NCBI GenBank assembly: GCA_963920635.1
Contig: OY987298.1
Span: forward strand, 123,079,735-123,143,734
Direction: 5' to 3'
DNA length: 64,000 nt
DNA from: Pseudeuparius sepicola
Taxonomy: Eukaryota > Arthropoda > Insecta > Coleoptera > Anthribidae
Part shown: positions 47,231 through 58,895 of the stretch, piece by piece
How the letters are laid out: every line of letters begins with the position of its first letter
How positions within the stretch are numbered: position 1 is the first letter of the stretch
The notes under the pieces: generated by a model
What the model was told of the DNA's origin: nothing
What the model saw: only the letters and a program-made list of their open reading frames with translations
Database searches by the model: none
Translations under genes and position numbers: made by a program

Positions 47231-47869
47231 TTTTGTTACATTGACTCGAGACTCGACTGTTACATTTTTCTAGTTAAAATGAGATATAGAACATTTGTAA
47301 AATTCACTACCTACTTACTTAATTGGCTGCTGAATTTTAAGTTGCTAGAGATCAAATTCAATTTCTTCTCAAATATCCATAGAGACAATAGACACAACTC
47401 ACTTCGTCCTTATATATTATATTTCTTGGTCTAAGATCTCAACCGCAGTATGGAATGTACAGAACCTGGACCCACTGAAACGATATCGTCGATGTATGTG
47501 CATAGCACTGTTTCGATTTATCGTTGCTGGTGATGGTGCTGTTCCAATTTATAAAGTGAGTCCATTATACAACAATATAGGTACCTAATACAATATACAA
47601 TGTAATACAATACATTATTGCCATTGATCCGGTGAGGACACAGAGAGTGTAAAACGTTTTAAAAACTTAAGTTATTCTGTATGTGGATAATACACCAGAA
47701 CCGTAGATGTAGTGGACAAGAATATTACAAAGTATGCCCATACATACGTACAAAATAAGAACATATAAAAACAAAAATAAGAATGAGGATAAGACAAGCG
47801 CGAGCGTACAACCTATCGTATGTACAAGTATATAGAAATTGTTACTGTAGATACATATAAAGGGTAATA
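47231..47869. other. Spacer, nothing recognised
   Basis: AT-rich, ending at the palindromic element. I looked for the continuation of the interrupted Penelope-like remnant here and did not find it. Confidence 0.4.
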
Positions 47870-48861
47870 TACAGGGTGTCCCGAAAATAGCCTGCCCAAA
47901 TTTACCACCGTGTTCTACGACCTAAAAAAATTTAAAAAGTTACTATAAACATGGCCTCAAAAATGCCCCCTAATGGGGCTATAGCCCCCGAAAGGGGCAG
48001 TTTCACAAACGGGATCTATAAATATTTCCAGAACGAACAAAGATAAAATTCTGAAATTTGGTATGTGATGTACCTGTGAGATTTGACATTTACCGAGGTA
48101 GCGATAGTTAGACATTTTTAATCATAGGCGTCCCGAAGGGGGGGTTCAGGAGTTAAAATTACCCTAAAATTTTTTTGTTTTCCTTTTTTTTTAGATTTCT
48201 TGCGAAATTATGAAAGCTGAAGGTATTCTACGAAGAAAAGGTGCTCTTGTTGAACTTCGATAGCATGCATCGTTTTCGAGTAAACTCGTTTTGAAAATTT
48301 TTTGCAGAGTGCCATGAAAATGCCTATTAGAAATAAGCCTGCCATAATTTACCACCACGTTTTTTGAAAAAAAAAAATGAAAAAAGTTTTTATAAACATG
48401 GCCTCAAAAAAGTGCCCTAAGGGGTCTATAGGTCCCGAAATGGACACTTTGGCAAACGGATTTATCTAAATATTTCCAGAATGAACAAAGATAAAATTAT
48501 GAAATTTGGTGTGTGATATACCTGTGAGATTTGACGTTTGTCGAGGTAGAGATAGACTGACATTCTTCATCATAGGCATCCCAAATAAGGGGGATCAAGG
48601 GGTTAAAAATATCCTAAATTTTTTTTTGCGCTTTTTTCATGATTTATTCTCACAGGTATGTCACATACCAAATTTCAGAATTTTATCTTTGCTCGTTCTG
48701 GAAATATTTAGAAAAAACCGTTTGCCAAAGTGTCCATTTCGGGAGCTATAGCCCTCTTAGGGGGCATTTTTGAGGCCAAGTTTATAGGAACTTTTTTCAT
48801 TTTTTTTAAGTCGTAGAATACGCTGGTAAATTATGGCAGGCTAATTTCGGGACACCCTGTA
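47870..48861. mobile_element. Palindromic TA-target element with an internal direct repeat, family 4
   Basis: Ends TACAGGGTGTCCCGAAAATAG and ...CTAATTTCGGGACACCCTGTA. Besides the inverted arms, the left arm (from GCCTGCCCAAATTTACC to TCATAGGCGTCCC) is repeated directly at about 48340-48590, so three related segments are present in the order forward, forward, reverse. It is inserted into Penelope-like sequence. No transposase. Confidence 0.8.
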
Positions 48862-49440
48862 TAAAAATGAACACCTTGGGAAGACATTATCAATGATATT
48901 AGGTAGATTTTGTCTTTTGTCTCTTTGTTTATAGTTAGATTATAAAATTAAAGGGTTATAGTTATTTTTGTGAAGAACATTTTTAACCTTATCAATGTTA
49001 GATTTATGGTATTTAGGATGTGAAAGAATTATTGCTCTGTCGGTGAGGCTGTTAATTACGCCTTTTTTATTTGTAGTAGGGACGTCTGAATTAAAATTTA
49101 AGTATCTTTCGGACCAAATTGGTTTAGTATACTAATTCGTTAAAATGTTACCCTTTGAGATGTATGTTGTTATATTTAAATCTAAGAAATTGAAAGTGGT
49201 ATTTAGTTCTTTTTCTATAGTAAATTGAAGTCGAGGATTAAAGTTGTTAATGCGGTAATTGTGTCATTTAGTTTATCCTTATGTCATCAACAAAACCTTA
49301 GTAATATATAGGTTTAGTATTTAGGTTTTAGATAACATTTGTCTCTAGATCTTCCAAAACTCAATTTGCAATAGTGCAAGCTGTGCCAAAAATTTGTGAA
49401 TAAAATTTATCTTGGTATTTAAAAAAGGTTGAATTTAAAC
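48862..49440 (-). pseudogene. Penelope-like reverse-transcriptase remnant (locus D)
   Basis: Read leftward: FFKYQDKFYSQIFGTA..IAN, VLEDLE, a stop-broken GFVDDI (catalytic-Asp motif), FNPRLQFTIEKELN, FNFLDLNI, YTKPIWSERYLNFNSD and LHKNNYNP, in the order found in locus A. Several stops and a frame change show it is dead. It ends abruptly at the palindromic element at 48861, after NIIDNVFPRCSF. Diverged from locus A, so a different Penelope-like lineage. Confidence 0.75.
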
Positions 49441-50039
49441 AGAAAAAAGAAGAAAAACACAAAAAAATTTCAAAATAGTTACTTCAGATTTTTTGAGCTG
49501 GGTTATGAATAAAACTCTAAAATCTTAAACTTAATGCGGGGAAAAAATTCGAAGTGATTTTGGTACTCAATCAAAGCAATCAAACTTCGTTACCACACGG
49601 TATCTTCGGACCTACTGTTACGAAAAACTAAGACTTTTGCGGAAGGTAGATATTGACTATTGCTAGGTATGATCCAAATTGTAATATAATTTTGATTTAA
49701 AAAAAAATGCATGCTTTGTAGGATATACTGACTCGGACCAATATTACACAAATTCATTTTTATTGAAAATCTGTAGCGACTTGGTAAAAATAAAGTAAAT
49801 TAGGTATTGAAAGCACCATCTTCTTGGCGGAGAAACAAACATCATAATAATACGAAACCGTTTTCGAGAAGAGTAGACCAGAAATTGAATATTTTATAGG
49901 TATGCATATTATTTCCACGCTCTTCATATCCCAACATCGGTGAAGTCCTTGATTTATTATATATGCGGATGAGAACCTTCATTAGTATATACACTCATCC
50001 ACAAAGATAATCGTAAGATAGGTATTTTCTCAATACCAT
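49441..50039. other. AT-rich spacer, nothing recognised
   Basis: No frame or repeat of note. Confidence 0.45.
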
Positions 50040-50540
50040 GATCACTGCTATATTTTACTATAACTTAGTAGTTATCTCCGTGATGCGCTCCTGCTGCTGT
50101 TCAAAAAATTTTTGAGCTGCACCTTATCTCCCATGGTAGAAAATTCTCCATAATTCATAATCCTAATAGCGCAGGAGCATCCCCTGCCAGTCCGAGCCAG
50201 CCGACAGCTCGCAGGCAACCATAAATCATTTTGGGCGCTCCTCGGCCCTCGCCCTTTGCAACCGCCCATTAAGGTCGCACAAAAAACATGTGAGCCTCCG
50301 TAAAAACTGAAACAAAAGACCCGGGCGGCCGCCGCTTTGCATAAAATACCCAGATGTATGCAAAATTATACGGCCATAATAATTGTTCCAAAGGACCAAA
50401 TAGCCCGCAGTGCCGACGCAATTAACCTAGTCTGGGCGGGGGTCCGTATAGTTTTTGCCCGAATCGGCCCTGGCCGGCTTAAAATGCAACTCGGCGGCAC
50501 GCCGTGAACGGGATTACATCGGAACGGCGGGTTTCGCTCC
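50040..50540. promoter_or_regulatory. Largest GC-richer non-coding island
   Basis: About 500 bases, with AACCATAAATCATTTTGGGC, CCCGGGCGGCCGCC, GGCCATAATAATTGTTCC and CCGTGAACGGGATTACATCG. Frames on the minus strand (50072-50551) show no protein family. The mix of AT-rich homeodomain-like cores in GC-rich context resembles conserved developmental enhancers, but this is inference. Confidence 0.38.
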
Positions 50541-51549
50541 TGTTGTGTCACTTTCGCAAGAATAACTGCCTAATAACGTTTAGTATAAAAGATATACACA
50601 GGATGGGTCAGTTTTTATAGCAGACTTTAACATTGAATAGAAAATAATATTTTAAAATGATTATTTCCCTCATACTGCTTGCATCCAATAAGGTAGCTAC
50701 TTCCACAAAAATCCAACCAATCATATATGCCCCTGCTAGCGATAATTGCACTTGTGCAAAAGCAAAGCGGTAACACCACTTGTGCAATTATCACTTCGTT
50801 GCTTAGCAACCACGAATCTGTTCGGTAAAAACACGTACTTCTTAAAATTGGTTTGTTTTACAATGTTCTAAATTATGCAGCTTATAAATTATGTTGCGGT
50901 ATTATTAAGCATTGTATCGAATTTATATAACTATTACATTGCTAAATTCTTGTTATTAGACCTCCGTCTCCGTTTAAATTTATGACACATTCAGAAAATA
51001 AATCAACGCCAACTTGGATATCCAAGCGTCATGTTTGTTTGCTCGAATGCTACAGTCAAAGCTGTCGATAAAACTCGTTCAAAATGAGTCATTTTTGGAA
51101 ATGTAAATATAGAAAGAATATTACACAAATTATTAAATCGTATTCGTGAAATAATCTCGACAAATACTACTCGTGCCGGAAATTTTTCTAAAATATTTTA
51201 TTCTCAAGCGCTATTTTGCCCATTAGCAAAACCACTCCTACAAATTGGGCTTTTATTTTCAGAGATAAAATAAAAGACCAATTTGTACTCGTGATCTTTC
51301 TAGGCAAAATAGCGCTTTCGAAAAAAATATCGATAAAATTTCCGGCACTTGTGATATTACATACGATAATACCACTAGTGGTATTTGCGCTGAAATCCTA
51401 CTCTCTTAGTTACGTCCTAGTTACGCTAAACCAATATTGTGGCAGCTAAAACTGATAACCCGATAACTTCTTCACATTACCAAATTTAACATAGGACTAT
51501 AAGATATGTTTTCAACCTAAATGACAGCTATCAAATGAACTAACATCTG
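50541..51549. other. Region of short palindromes
   Basis: Contains AATTGCACTTGTGCAAA...TTGTGCAATTAT near 50744-50792 and TACCACTAGTGGTA at about 51370-51383, the latter also at about 63669-63682. These look like pieces of small inverted-repeat elements. Open frame 51216-51449 has no family. Confidence 0.4.
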
Positions 51550-51620
51550 ACCTGAATGGACTAGGGGAAGGATTCTCGCTTTGCGTGCGGTAGGTCGCGG
51601 GTTCATATCCCGGTTGAGAC
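51550..51620 (+). pseudogene. tRNA-Pro-like pseudogene or SINE head
   Basis: The D region CTAGGGG, the anticodon arm TTCTCGCTTTG.GTGCG and the B box GGTTCATATCC follow a eukaryotic tRNA-Pro closely. The anticodon would read TGC rather than TGG, and the acceptor ends (ACCTGAA and TTGAGAC) do not pair. It is followed by an A/T-rich tail. Not a functional tRNA; could be the head of a tRNA-derived SINE. Confidence 0.6.
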
Positions 51621-51779
51621 TGCATTTTTTTATTTTTTAAATTACATTTTTGAAGAGGGGAAACATTTATAATTCTTGTAGTTAATTTATTCCTAAGAAG
51701 TTGGGTTGTTAAATTATGGCTATACGCTATACATACACACCGAATAATCATTAAACTATTTGCAGTTGTTAAATTCTCT

Positions 51780-52000
51780 TTTTTAATACAACTCGTGGTA
51801 TGCCTAATAATAGATAATACCTTTCATTAATTTATCACTCATTATAATTCCAATGCTAAGAAAATACCACTCCTGCTGCGTAGTCGTGGTATTTTCAGCT
51901 TTGGGATTATAATTCGAAAAATTAACGAAAAGTACTTATTAACGATAATAGGCACACCACTTGTTATATTACCCCTGATAATTTCATATCAATATAGGTC
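51780..52000. repeat. Short dispersed repeat, related to 61876-61960
   Basis: GATAATACCTTTCATTAATT and GATAATAGGCACACCACTTG/TTATATTACCCCTGATA recur near 61870-61960, partly inverted. Contains an inverted GTGGTATTTTC/AATACCAC pair at about 51865-51895. Likely a MITE. Confidence 0.5.
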
Positions 52001-53066
52001 CACAAATACTTCAATAACATTGAAGCAGTGGCGGCTCGTGGTAATTCAAAATGGGTGTCCAATCTTATTTGGTTTTTTATATGGAGCTCTTAATACAGTT
52101 TGGGAAAGGAACGTCAAATATTTAAAATAATCAGTGTGTGCATGGTTTTTGCTCGATCCATTGGGTAGTTCCGAAATAATAACAAGTTGCTGCTGCGTAG
52201 AAACAACAGTAATAGTTTCATCACACATACATCACACTGAATCTATTCTTGACAAACTCTTGAAATATAGCATATAATATGTTATTTTGAACCGATTTTG
52301 AAGTACCTTTAAAAAAGTTATTTCCTTGCAAATATTATTTCATAGCCTTATCAATGCCTATCTGATACAAAACCAATTAGCCCCCTGTATGTTCCTGGAT
52401 TTAAACTGTGCGATGACTCTTCATGCGTCCTCGCAATGCTAGCTCGAATACGCTACAAAATAAGGACAAATTTTCAAGTGAAACAGAGACAATGTTGCTG
52501 CCAATGACGACTTATACGGAAATTAATGGCGAAGGATGCTGTCTAGCATCCTGCAATTACTTAGAACTTATTGTATAAACTCGTGGATATGCCGCTGTTC
52601 GAAATCAAATTTCTGCGATTTGTGTTCGTATTTTGAATACGGAAGGAAAGTTGACTTACAATGGACGTATTCTAGATAAAAAGGGGAGAGTGGAGCGAAG
52701 GCAGGAAAGTGGCCTATGGCCGACGGACATGCGACATTATGTGCGTCAAGTCTTAGATGCTCCCAAAAGTCCCAAATCGTGTGTACAAATTTTGTCGCGG
52801 CTAGCTTGGGCTCCTACCGCTTAACTTGCTATCAGGAAATTCGTGAAGTGAAGTGAAGTGAAGTTATTCGTGTAAAGAAGAGTTATGCGATTGGCTCATA
52901 AATAACTTTGATGGGAACAATAATATGTAAGCGGATGTGCCCTAGTAGTAGGCATGCAAAAGGTCCCAAATCCAAATTCTTCGCCACGAATCTAAAATAT
53001 AAGGTAACGTTTATTTTTCTCCAATATTTGCACAGTATTATTTCCTTTCGATAACATAGGTTGACT
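52001..53066. other. Unassigned region with a hAT-type end and a (GTGAA)4 run
   Basis: CAGTGGCGGCTCGTGG at about 52026 is a typical hAT-like terminus, but the partner is not visible. A GTGAA pentamer repeats four times at about 52843-52863. The frame 52633-52824 shows no family. Confidence 0.4.
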
Positions 53067-54237
53067 GTTAATTAAAAGTCCCAAAATGTCCCAAAAATTT
53101 GTAAACATAATCGCAACACTGAGTCAGTGAGAGTTTTGAAAGGAGTTTCCTTTATTGTTAGTCGATCTTGGGAACAGGATGATTTTACCCTGACCTCTCC
53201 CAAATAGAAGTAGGGTCGCGCCGCGCGCTGCCCTTCCAACCTACATCCTACATATATCTATACACCCTGGTAAACATTTGCGTTGAACAGTTTAATACTT
53301 GTACGACAAAACATCCAAGCCATCTTAATTAGTTCCGAAGTAATTATGGCCCTTTATGGTTGGCCACACTGTATTGTTCTCTAGTCCCAATTTAACTAAC
53401 CCGACCCCTTTAAGCGAATGCATGTTTCCGGCAGTCCGTGCCCCACCGGTGTCGTCCGAGTGTGACGAAGCCATGGGGACAAAGTTTCAAGTGCGACTGG
53501 GGCTATTTTGATCATGAGGCGCACTTGCCTTCGTATGTTCGGATTCGTATGTTCAGATGCGCTACCCTTAAAACGGATACACACGGATGGCGCTATAGTG
53601 AGGAATCATAAGAGGTGCATTAATCAATGTGAAACCTCTTCAGGTCGTCCTAAAGCAATTGACCGGGATCTATCTGCGTTGAGATTCCGGACTCGGTAAG
53701 TATGATGCATGGAGGTATAGTATTTTTAAAGTCACTTGAAACAGCATGTAAAAAATTCTAATTGCATAAAAAAAACTCAATATAGGACATAAGCGTCACG
53801 CAGTTTTTTAAAGATATACATATTCTAAAAGCAACATTTAATATTTCAACAGTGTAGCCCATGCAAGTTTGGTGATATATTATATTAGGCGAGCATGCAG
53901 TCAATTGTTTTTACTACGATATCTATCGTCTCCGTCTCCTTCATCTCATTTTACTTATAATACCAGGTGCGGTTTAATATGGTTAAAAAAGTGTTTTGAC
54001 TCGTATTTTATTGCCGGAAGAGCCTGTTCTCGAGGTACCCTGGTAAAATATAAATGAACTCACTTGGAACACAGTGATATACCAGGCGCGATCTATTTCA
54101 TAGCTTTTACCACGCTCTGCTACTGGTAAAAATACCAGACTTATCAGCCGAAATCACCCGTATAAAATTCACAGGTTTTTATGCTGTTCCAAGTGACTTT
54201 AAAAATACTATAACACCTCTTATTATTCCTGAACTCA
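53067..54237 (+). repeat. Direct repeat copy 1, split by a MITE
   Basis: Matches 56307-56943 from CCCAAAATGTCCCAAAAA through GGCCACACTGTATTGTTCTC and ATTGACCGGGATCTATCTGC to TCTTATTATTCCTGAACTC. The final segment is displaced by the element at 53718-54210. Open frames across it are not conserved between the copies, so it looks non-coding. Confidence 0.78.
53718..54210. mobile_element. MITE inserted in repeat copy 1
   Basis: 30-base inverted ends beginning TAGTATTTTTAAAGTCACTT differ at one base; TA at both sides. The second host-repeat copy (56307-56943) lacks it, giving an empty-site comparison. No coding capacity. Confidence 0.85.
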
Positions 54238-55010
54238 ACGCTATGAGTTTTATTTTGCAAAGATGATATCGATATAATATGACGTGTGACGTTTGCCAGT
54301 TGGCGCATGTAAAATATACAGTGTGTTCCAGAAATTAGTGCGACCCTATAGTTACATCATAGCCGTAATAAGCTAAAATTATTAAAGGCACCAGGGCACC
54401 AGTGGTTCTTAAAAGGCTAAAGCTAGTTTTTTGGCCAAAACTTTTGAACGGATTGATAGCCTTGGAAAGGATTGTTAAAAAATTATCACGCACGATACCT
54501 GATACAGTCAGGTTTTTCGTTTCCGATAGAGGGCGCGTGCCATGTTTTATTAAATAAATTTTGTTTTTTCATAAAAAGTTTAAATATTATTAGCAGTAGA
54601 TCCATAATATAATTTTGCATATAGGTAAAAGTGTTTTTATGTTCCTTTCGCGTAGTCGGCCATTTTACAGAAAACCGTAAAAAAACATGCCAATGTACCC
54701 CATGTAGGTCGTACGGGTCTTCACGTGAAAACATCGACCTCCTATTATTTCTCAGACTTTTGCAGATAGAAAAAGGTTTTATATATAAAAGTTGCAAGGT
54801 AAGTATCGGGCTTTAGAATGGTAGGCTTGCTTACCTATTATGCAGGGTGTATCGTAAAAGTGGGACAAACTATGTTTGTTGTAGCCTACACGTGGTGTCA
54901 CATGAATTCTAAAATAAATACTGGTTTAACCATTTATGTGGTTATAATATTACAATCACTCTTACCTAGCACTAGCCCACAACCAAAACACTTTCTTATA
55001 TAGTTGAATA
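54238..55010. other. Spacer with transposon-end fragments
   Basis: TACAGTGTGTTCCAGAAATT at about 54318 and CAGGGTGTATCGTAAAAGTG at about 54843 are TA-target type ends; the latter resembles CAGGGTGTATTGTAAAAGTT at about 56958. The last 8 bases are the hAT target duplication. Frames here show no family. Confidence 0.4.
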
Positions 55011-55911
55011 CAGGGGCGTGCGGTGACATTTTAAGTAAGGGAAGCAATGTTTAAAAACTTACCTATTTGTAATGTAATTCGATTCTTCAATCACTTGTTG
55101 CGAATTCGTCAATAACGTCATCATAAAAACGTCGATGCTCTAACATGTTCTGGAGAAGTATATTCTCAATAAACAACAGCGATATCTGTGAAAGTCATTC
55201 ATTCATGTTTGTGGTTAAATTTTTCATAGGGGGTTTTGCCCTTGCCCTTCCGTTAGTAATTAATTGAAGCATATCCGCAAAGTTTAATGTTAAAAATCCC
55301 TTTATTATTAAGGTACACACTACACATTCACACACACTCTTACTTAATTGTCCAATTTTAACATTTTCAACGTCATTCCCGACAGCCGAAGTTGACGGTA
55401 TTTGCATGTCCATGTCCGTATTGTCTTCCATATCGCCCGAGATACGACGCGCGCGACGCACCAACGCAGATATCAAAACCAACTAAACTACACAAAGAAC
55501 CTACTGCAACGATAGCTTCCACGCACTCTTTAAACACGCGTTCTCATTCGCGTCAGCCAGTGCGGTGGAGGTGGAAAGTTCAATAACCTCTCGACTCTCG
55601 AACGCTACAGAAAAGCTAGCGGCCGGCATAGCTTACATCGTACTGTGGTTCGGTAGAATGGACGCAGTCTGAGTCAACGCCGCATTTTCTATAGGCACAG
55701 ACCTGTTAGCATAGGTCTGTGCTATGGGCATAACATATTGTAGGTTTGATATATGATATATAAGATAATTTTTAGCGTTTTTGATATACCTAGGTAACTA
55801 AACTATAACTGCTTCCTGTTTAAAAATTCAAGAATTACATTCTGTCATTTTACATTGTTTTGGTTTAGGGGAAGCACTGCTTCCCTTGCTTCCATGGACT
55901 GCACGCCCCTG
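55011..55911. mobile_element. Short hAT element with exact 8-bp target duplication
   Basis: Starts CAGGGGCGTGC and ends GCACGCCCCTG, flanked on both sides by GTTGAATA (55003-55010 and 55912-55919). The subterminal GGGAAGCA/TGCTTCCC is also inverted. At 901 bases it is too short for a full transposase. An internal hairpin GGCACAGACCT...AGGTCTGTGC lies at about 55696-55722. Confidence 0.88.
55195..55482 (-). CDS. Short open frame inside the hAT element, unrecognised
   Basis: 95 codons. Contains a CECVVC cysteine cluster and a tail with GRARAKPPMKNL. It could be a remnant of a transposase N-terminal zinc-binding region kept in the deletion derivative, or chance. No catalytic hAT motif is present. 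Confidence 0.3.
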   Translation of the reverse strand: MVLISALVRRARRISGDMEDNTDMDMQIPSTSAVGNDVENVKIGQLSKSVCECVVCTLIIKGFLTLNFADMLQLITNGRARAKPPMKNLTTNMNE

Positions 55912-55919
55912 GTTGAATA

Positions 55920-56306
55920 TAACAATAGAATGAATTGGGCCGAATTACTGGATCAAAGAGTTGCCAGAACCATGTTCAATGTAGGAGGTTTCAGCAGGAA
56001 AAAAATTGCCTTGCTAAATTTAAACGCTTTTCCGCAGTTGTCATAAAAAAGAGTAGCCTTTTTATGAAATAATGTTCTCGGCTAAATAATAATTCCAGAA
56101 ATATAATACACGGGTGCCAGCGCCATCTATGATCCACTAGTGGTACTCTTCATTCTATGTATAAGGTTATAGTTACTGTTGCCAGTCTCTGAATAATAAT
56201 AATAAGAGTGATAAAGAAGGAAAAGCCGATGTGCCTAAATAAACAATTAATAACCACTACTAAACACGTAGAGAAAAAGAGGTTCGTCTCAATAAAATAG
56301 GCAAAT
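55920..56306. other. Spacer, nothing recognised
   Basis: No frame or repeat of note between the hAT element and the second direct repeat copy. Confidence 0.4.
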
Positions 56307-56943
56307 AGTCCCAAAATGTCCCAAAAACACAATCGCAATAATGAGTCAGTGAGAGTCGATCTTGGGAACAAACAAATCGGAGGATGATTTTACCCTGCCC
56401 TCTCCCAAATAGAAGTGGGGTCGCGCCGTGCGCTGCCCACCCAACCCACATATATCTATACACCCTAGTAAACATTTGCGTTGAACAGTTTAAAACGTGT
56501 ACGACAAAACAGGGTAGCCATCTTAATTAGTTCCGAAGTAATTATGGCCCTTTATGGTTGGCCACACTGTATTGTTCTCTAGTTCCGATTTAACTAACCC
56601 GACCCCTTTAAGCGAATGCCTGTTTCCGGCAGTCCGTGCCCCACCGGTGTCGTCCGAGTGTGACGAAGCTATGGGGACAAAGTTTCAATGGCGACTGGGT
56701 CTATTTTGGTCAGGAGGCGCACTTGCGTTCGTATATGTTCGGATTCGTATGTTCAGATGCGCTATACCTTTAAAACGGATACACACGGGTGGCGCTATAT
56801 AGTGAGGAATCATAAGAGGTGCATTAATCAATGGGAAACCGCTTCAGGACGTCCTAAAGCAATTGACCGGGATCTATCTGCGTTGAGATTTCAGACTCGG
56901 TATGATGCATGGCGGTAGTACCTCTTATTATTCCTGAACTCAA
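56307..56943 (+). repeat. Direct repeat copy 2 (uninterrupted)
   Basis: Counterpart of 53067-54237 without the MITE. Several small indels separate the copies (for example an approximately 24-base difference after CAGTGAGAG). Confidence 0.78.
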
Positions 56944-58822
56944 CTTGCTTATTATGCAGGGTGTATTGTAAAAGTTTGACAAACTATTTTTGTTTTCAAT
57001 AGTAAACATCCTGTACAAATTTTTGGTATATTTTAAAATAGTTAGATTTTCTGATTGCAACGACAATATGTTGATATTTGCATTTCTCTTGGTCAAGATT
57101 ATATGTGGGCTTAAATTTACAAACAAAATATTTAAAAGAACGCAGTTAGCCATAAAATTAAGGCGGATTTTTGATATTTATGGTAGATTATCCCTTACTT
57201 ACTTTAGTAAATTATAATAGTTACAAAATGACAATAAATATTAAAACTTTCTTCGTACACCCTTTTTTAAGTATACTTACCCACATCCTCGATATACGAT
57301 AAGTAAAAATGAAGGACACTGAGTGTTTACTTTGTTGTGTTTTTTTCTGCTGATATTGCAGCAATTTAAAAATTCCATATACGATAGCGCTAATACCCAT
57401 GAAACTAGTGAGATCTAAAAATCTTTTACTTTTTACTAATTATCAGGACACGTCTTAATTATAAATTAGCCCATACACTCGTTTTCTGATATCTTGCACG
57501 TTGCGTAAAAGAAATGTTTGCAAATTACCCCACTACAGCTAAAGTTCTTTTCTGATGTTAATGTAGATTGGTGCGGCCAGAGATGATTGTAGTTTGCAGA
57601 AAAAAATGCAAAATTTTAATACTTGTTACTATTTGCTTAAAAAATAGGTGATTAATAAACGTTGACAAATGTTTTTTACTATTAAATTCTTAGAGAACCA
57701 ATAATAATAAAATAATAATATTCAAAAAGTAGATATACGGGGTCCCGGTTGCAAATGTCATAATTGGAACTAACCAATTATCTGTATACCTAGATCCATA
57801 ATCCAATACACAACTTCGTCCTCAACATTTTGGTATTTAGGTATTTACAAACTTTTCTGCAAAGTTGCAACTTCCCTAATGTGACAAATAATGAAAGCAC
57901 TTATTTCTTACAATGTATATATAGCAAAGTCAAATATTGTCTCTTTATTATACCTATAACATAAAAATATTATAATTGGTAATATTAAAAAACACATGTT
58001 GAAAATCAATTAAATTATGTACTAAGCCTGGTTGCATAAAAGGAAAACTGAGGGAAGCGCAAGAGATTTGCCATCGACGCGGCAGGGCCAAGCCTTGTTG
58101 TCGTGCTCCGGCTAGAGGTTAAGAACACTAATAAGCTCTTTACATTATTTGTTTAACTATCAGAGTGAATAGTGATGCGGCGCTTAAAATGTGAAGAGTG
58201 TGGTGCCAGAAATACTGGATCAAGCCGAACTTTCCACTGGTGGTCGGTGGGCGATATATTTACTGGTCATCTGTGCACCACTACAGGGCTTATTTTGATA
58301 TTTTATTGTATATCAGGATGGATTACAATGCCATTTGAATGGTTTATCTAGGTATACCGATCATTGAAACTAACGCTAGAAAATCTCACATTAGACAGAA
58401 AAGTTACAATGTGAACTTGAACGCTTAATAAGAGAGATACAGGGCGTTGCAAGTGAATGATTGAGGATTGATTGATTTTGGAATAAATTCCCACACCCCG
58501 TATCTATCTTATTAAGCGCTTTTGGATCATGTTCAAATGAACTTTTGTGCGATAGTGATATTCAGAGACATGTTTTACAAACGGGGCACCATCTATCGTA
58601 AAAATCTTCAATTTAATAGTTACACCTATACCACATTCCAAAAATATTTTATATTTTTTTGGCGAGAAAAGCAAGATTTATATAATTATTAGGCCGCAAT
58701 TGCACGTGTCCTATTTACTTGGAAAGGTGTAACTATTTTAAATATGCTATAAATATAAGAACAAAACAAAGTAGCAACCGCGAAAGTAAACAAAAAATAC
58801 GACTTTTTCTCAAAAATCAATC
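56944..58822. other. AT-rich spacer, nothing recognised
   Basis: A CAGGGTGTATTGTAAAAG end at 56958 and GCCTGGTTGCATAAAAG near 58027 (resembling the outer MITE at 61965) are the only cues in nearly 1.9 kb. Confidence 0.4.
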
Positions 58823-58895
58823 CGCCCAACGTGGGGCTCGAACCCACGACCCTGAGATTAAGAGTCTCATGCTCTACCGACTGAGCTAGCCGGGC
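58823..58895 (-). tRNA. tRNA-Lys(CTT), copy 1
   Basis: 73 bases with a complete cloverleaf: acceptor GCCCGGC/GTTGGGC (two G-U pairs), D arm GCTC...GAGC, anticodon arm TGAGA-CTCTTAA-TCTCA with anticodon CTT, T arm GTGGG-TTCGAGC-CCCAC, discriminator G. Box B GGTTCGAGCCC is intact, and a T-run terminator follows within about 10 bases. Decodes AAG. Confidence 0.97.

Noticed and set aside
51550..51620. Functional tRNA-Ala(TGC) from the anticodon position
   Set aside because: The body is tRNA-Pro-like and the acceptor stem does not pair.
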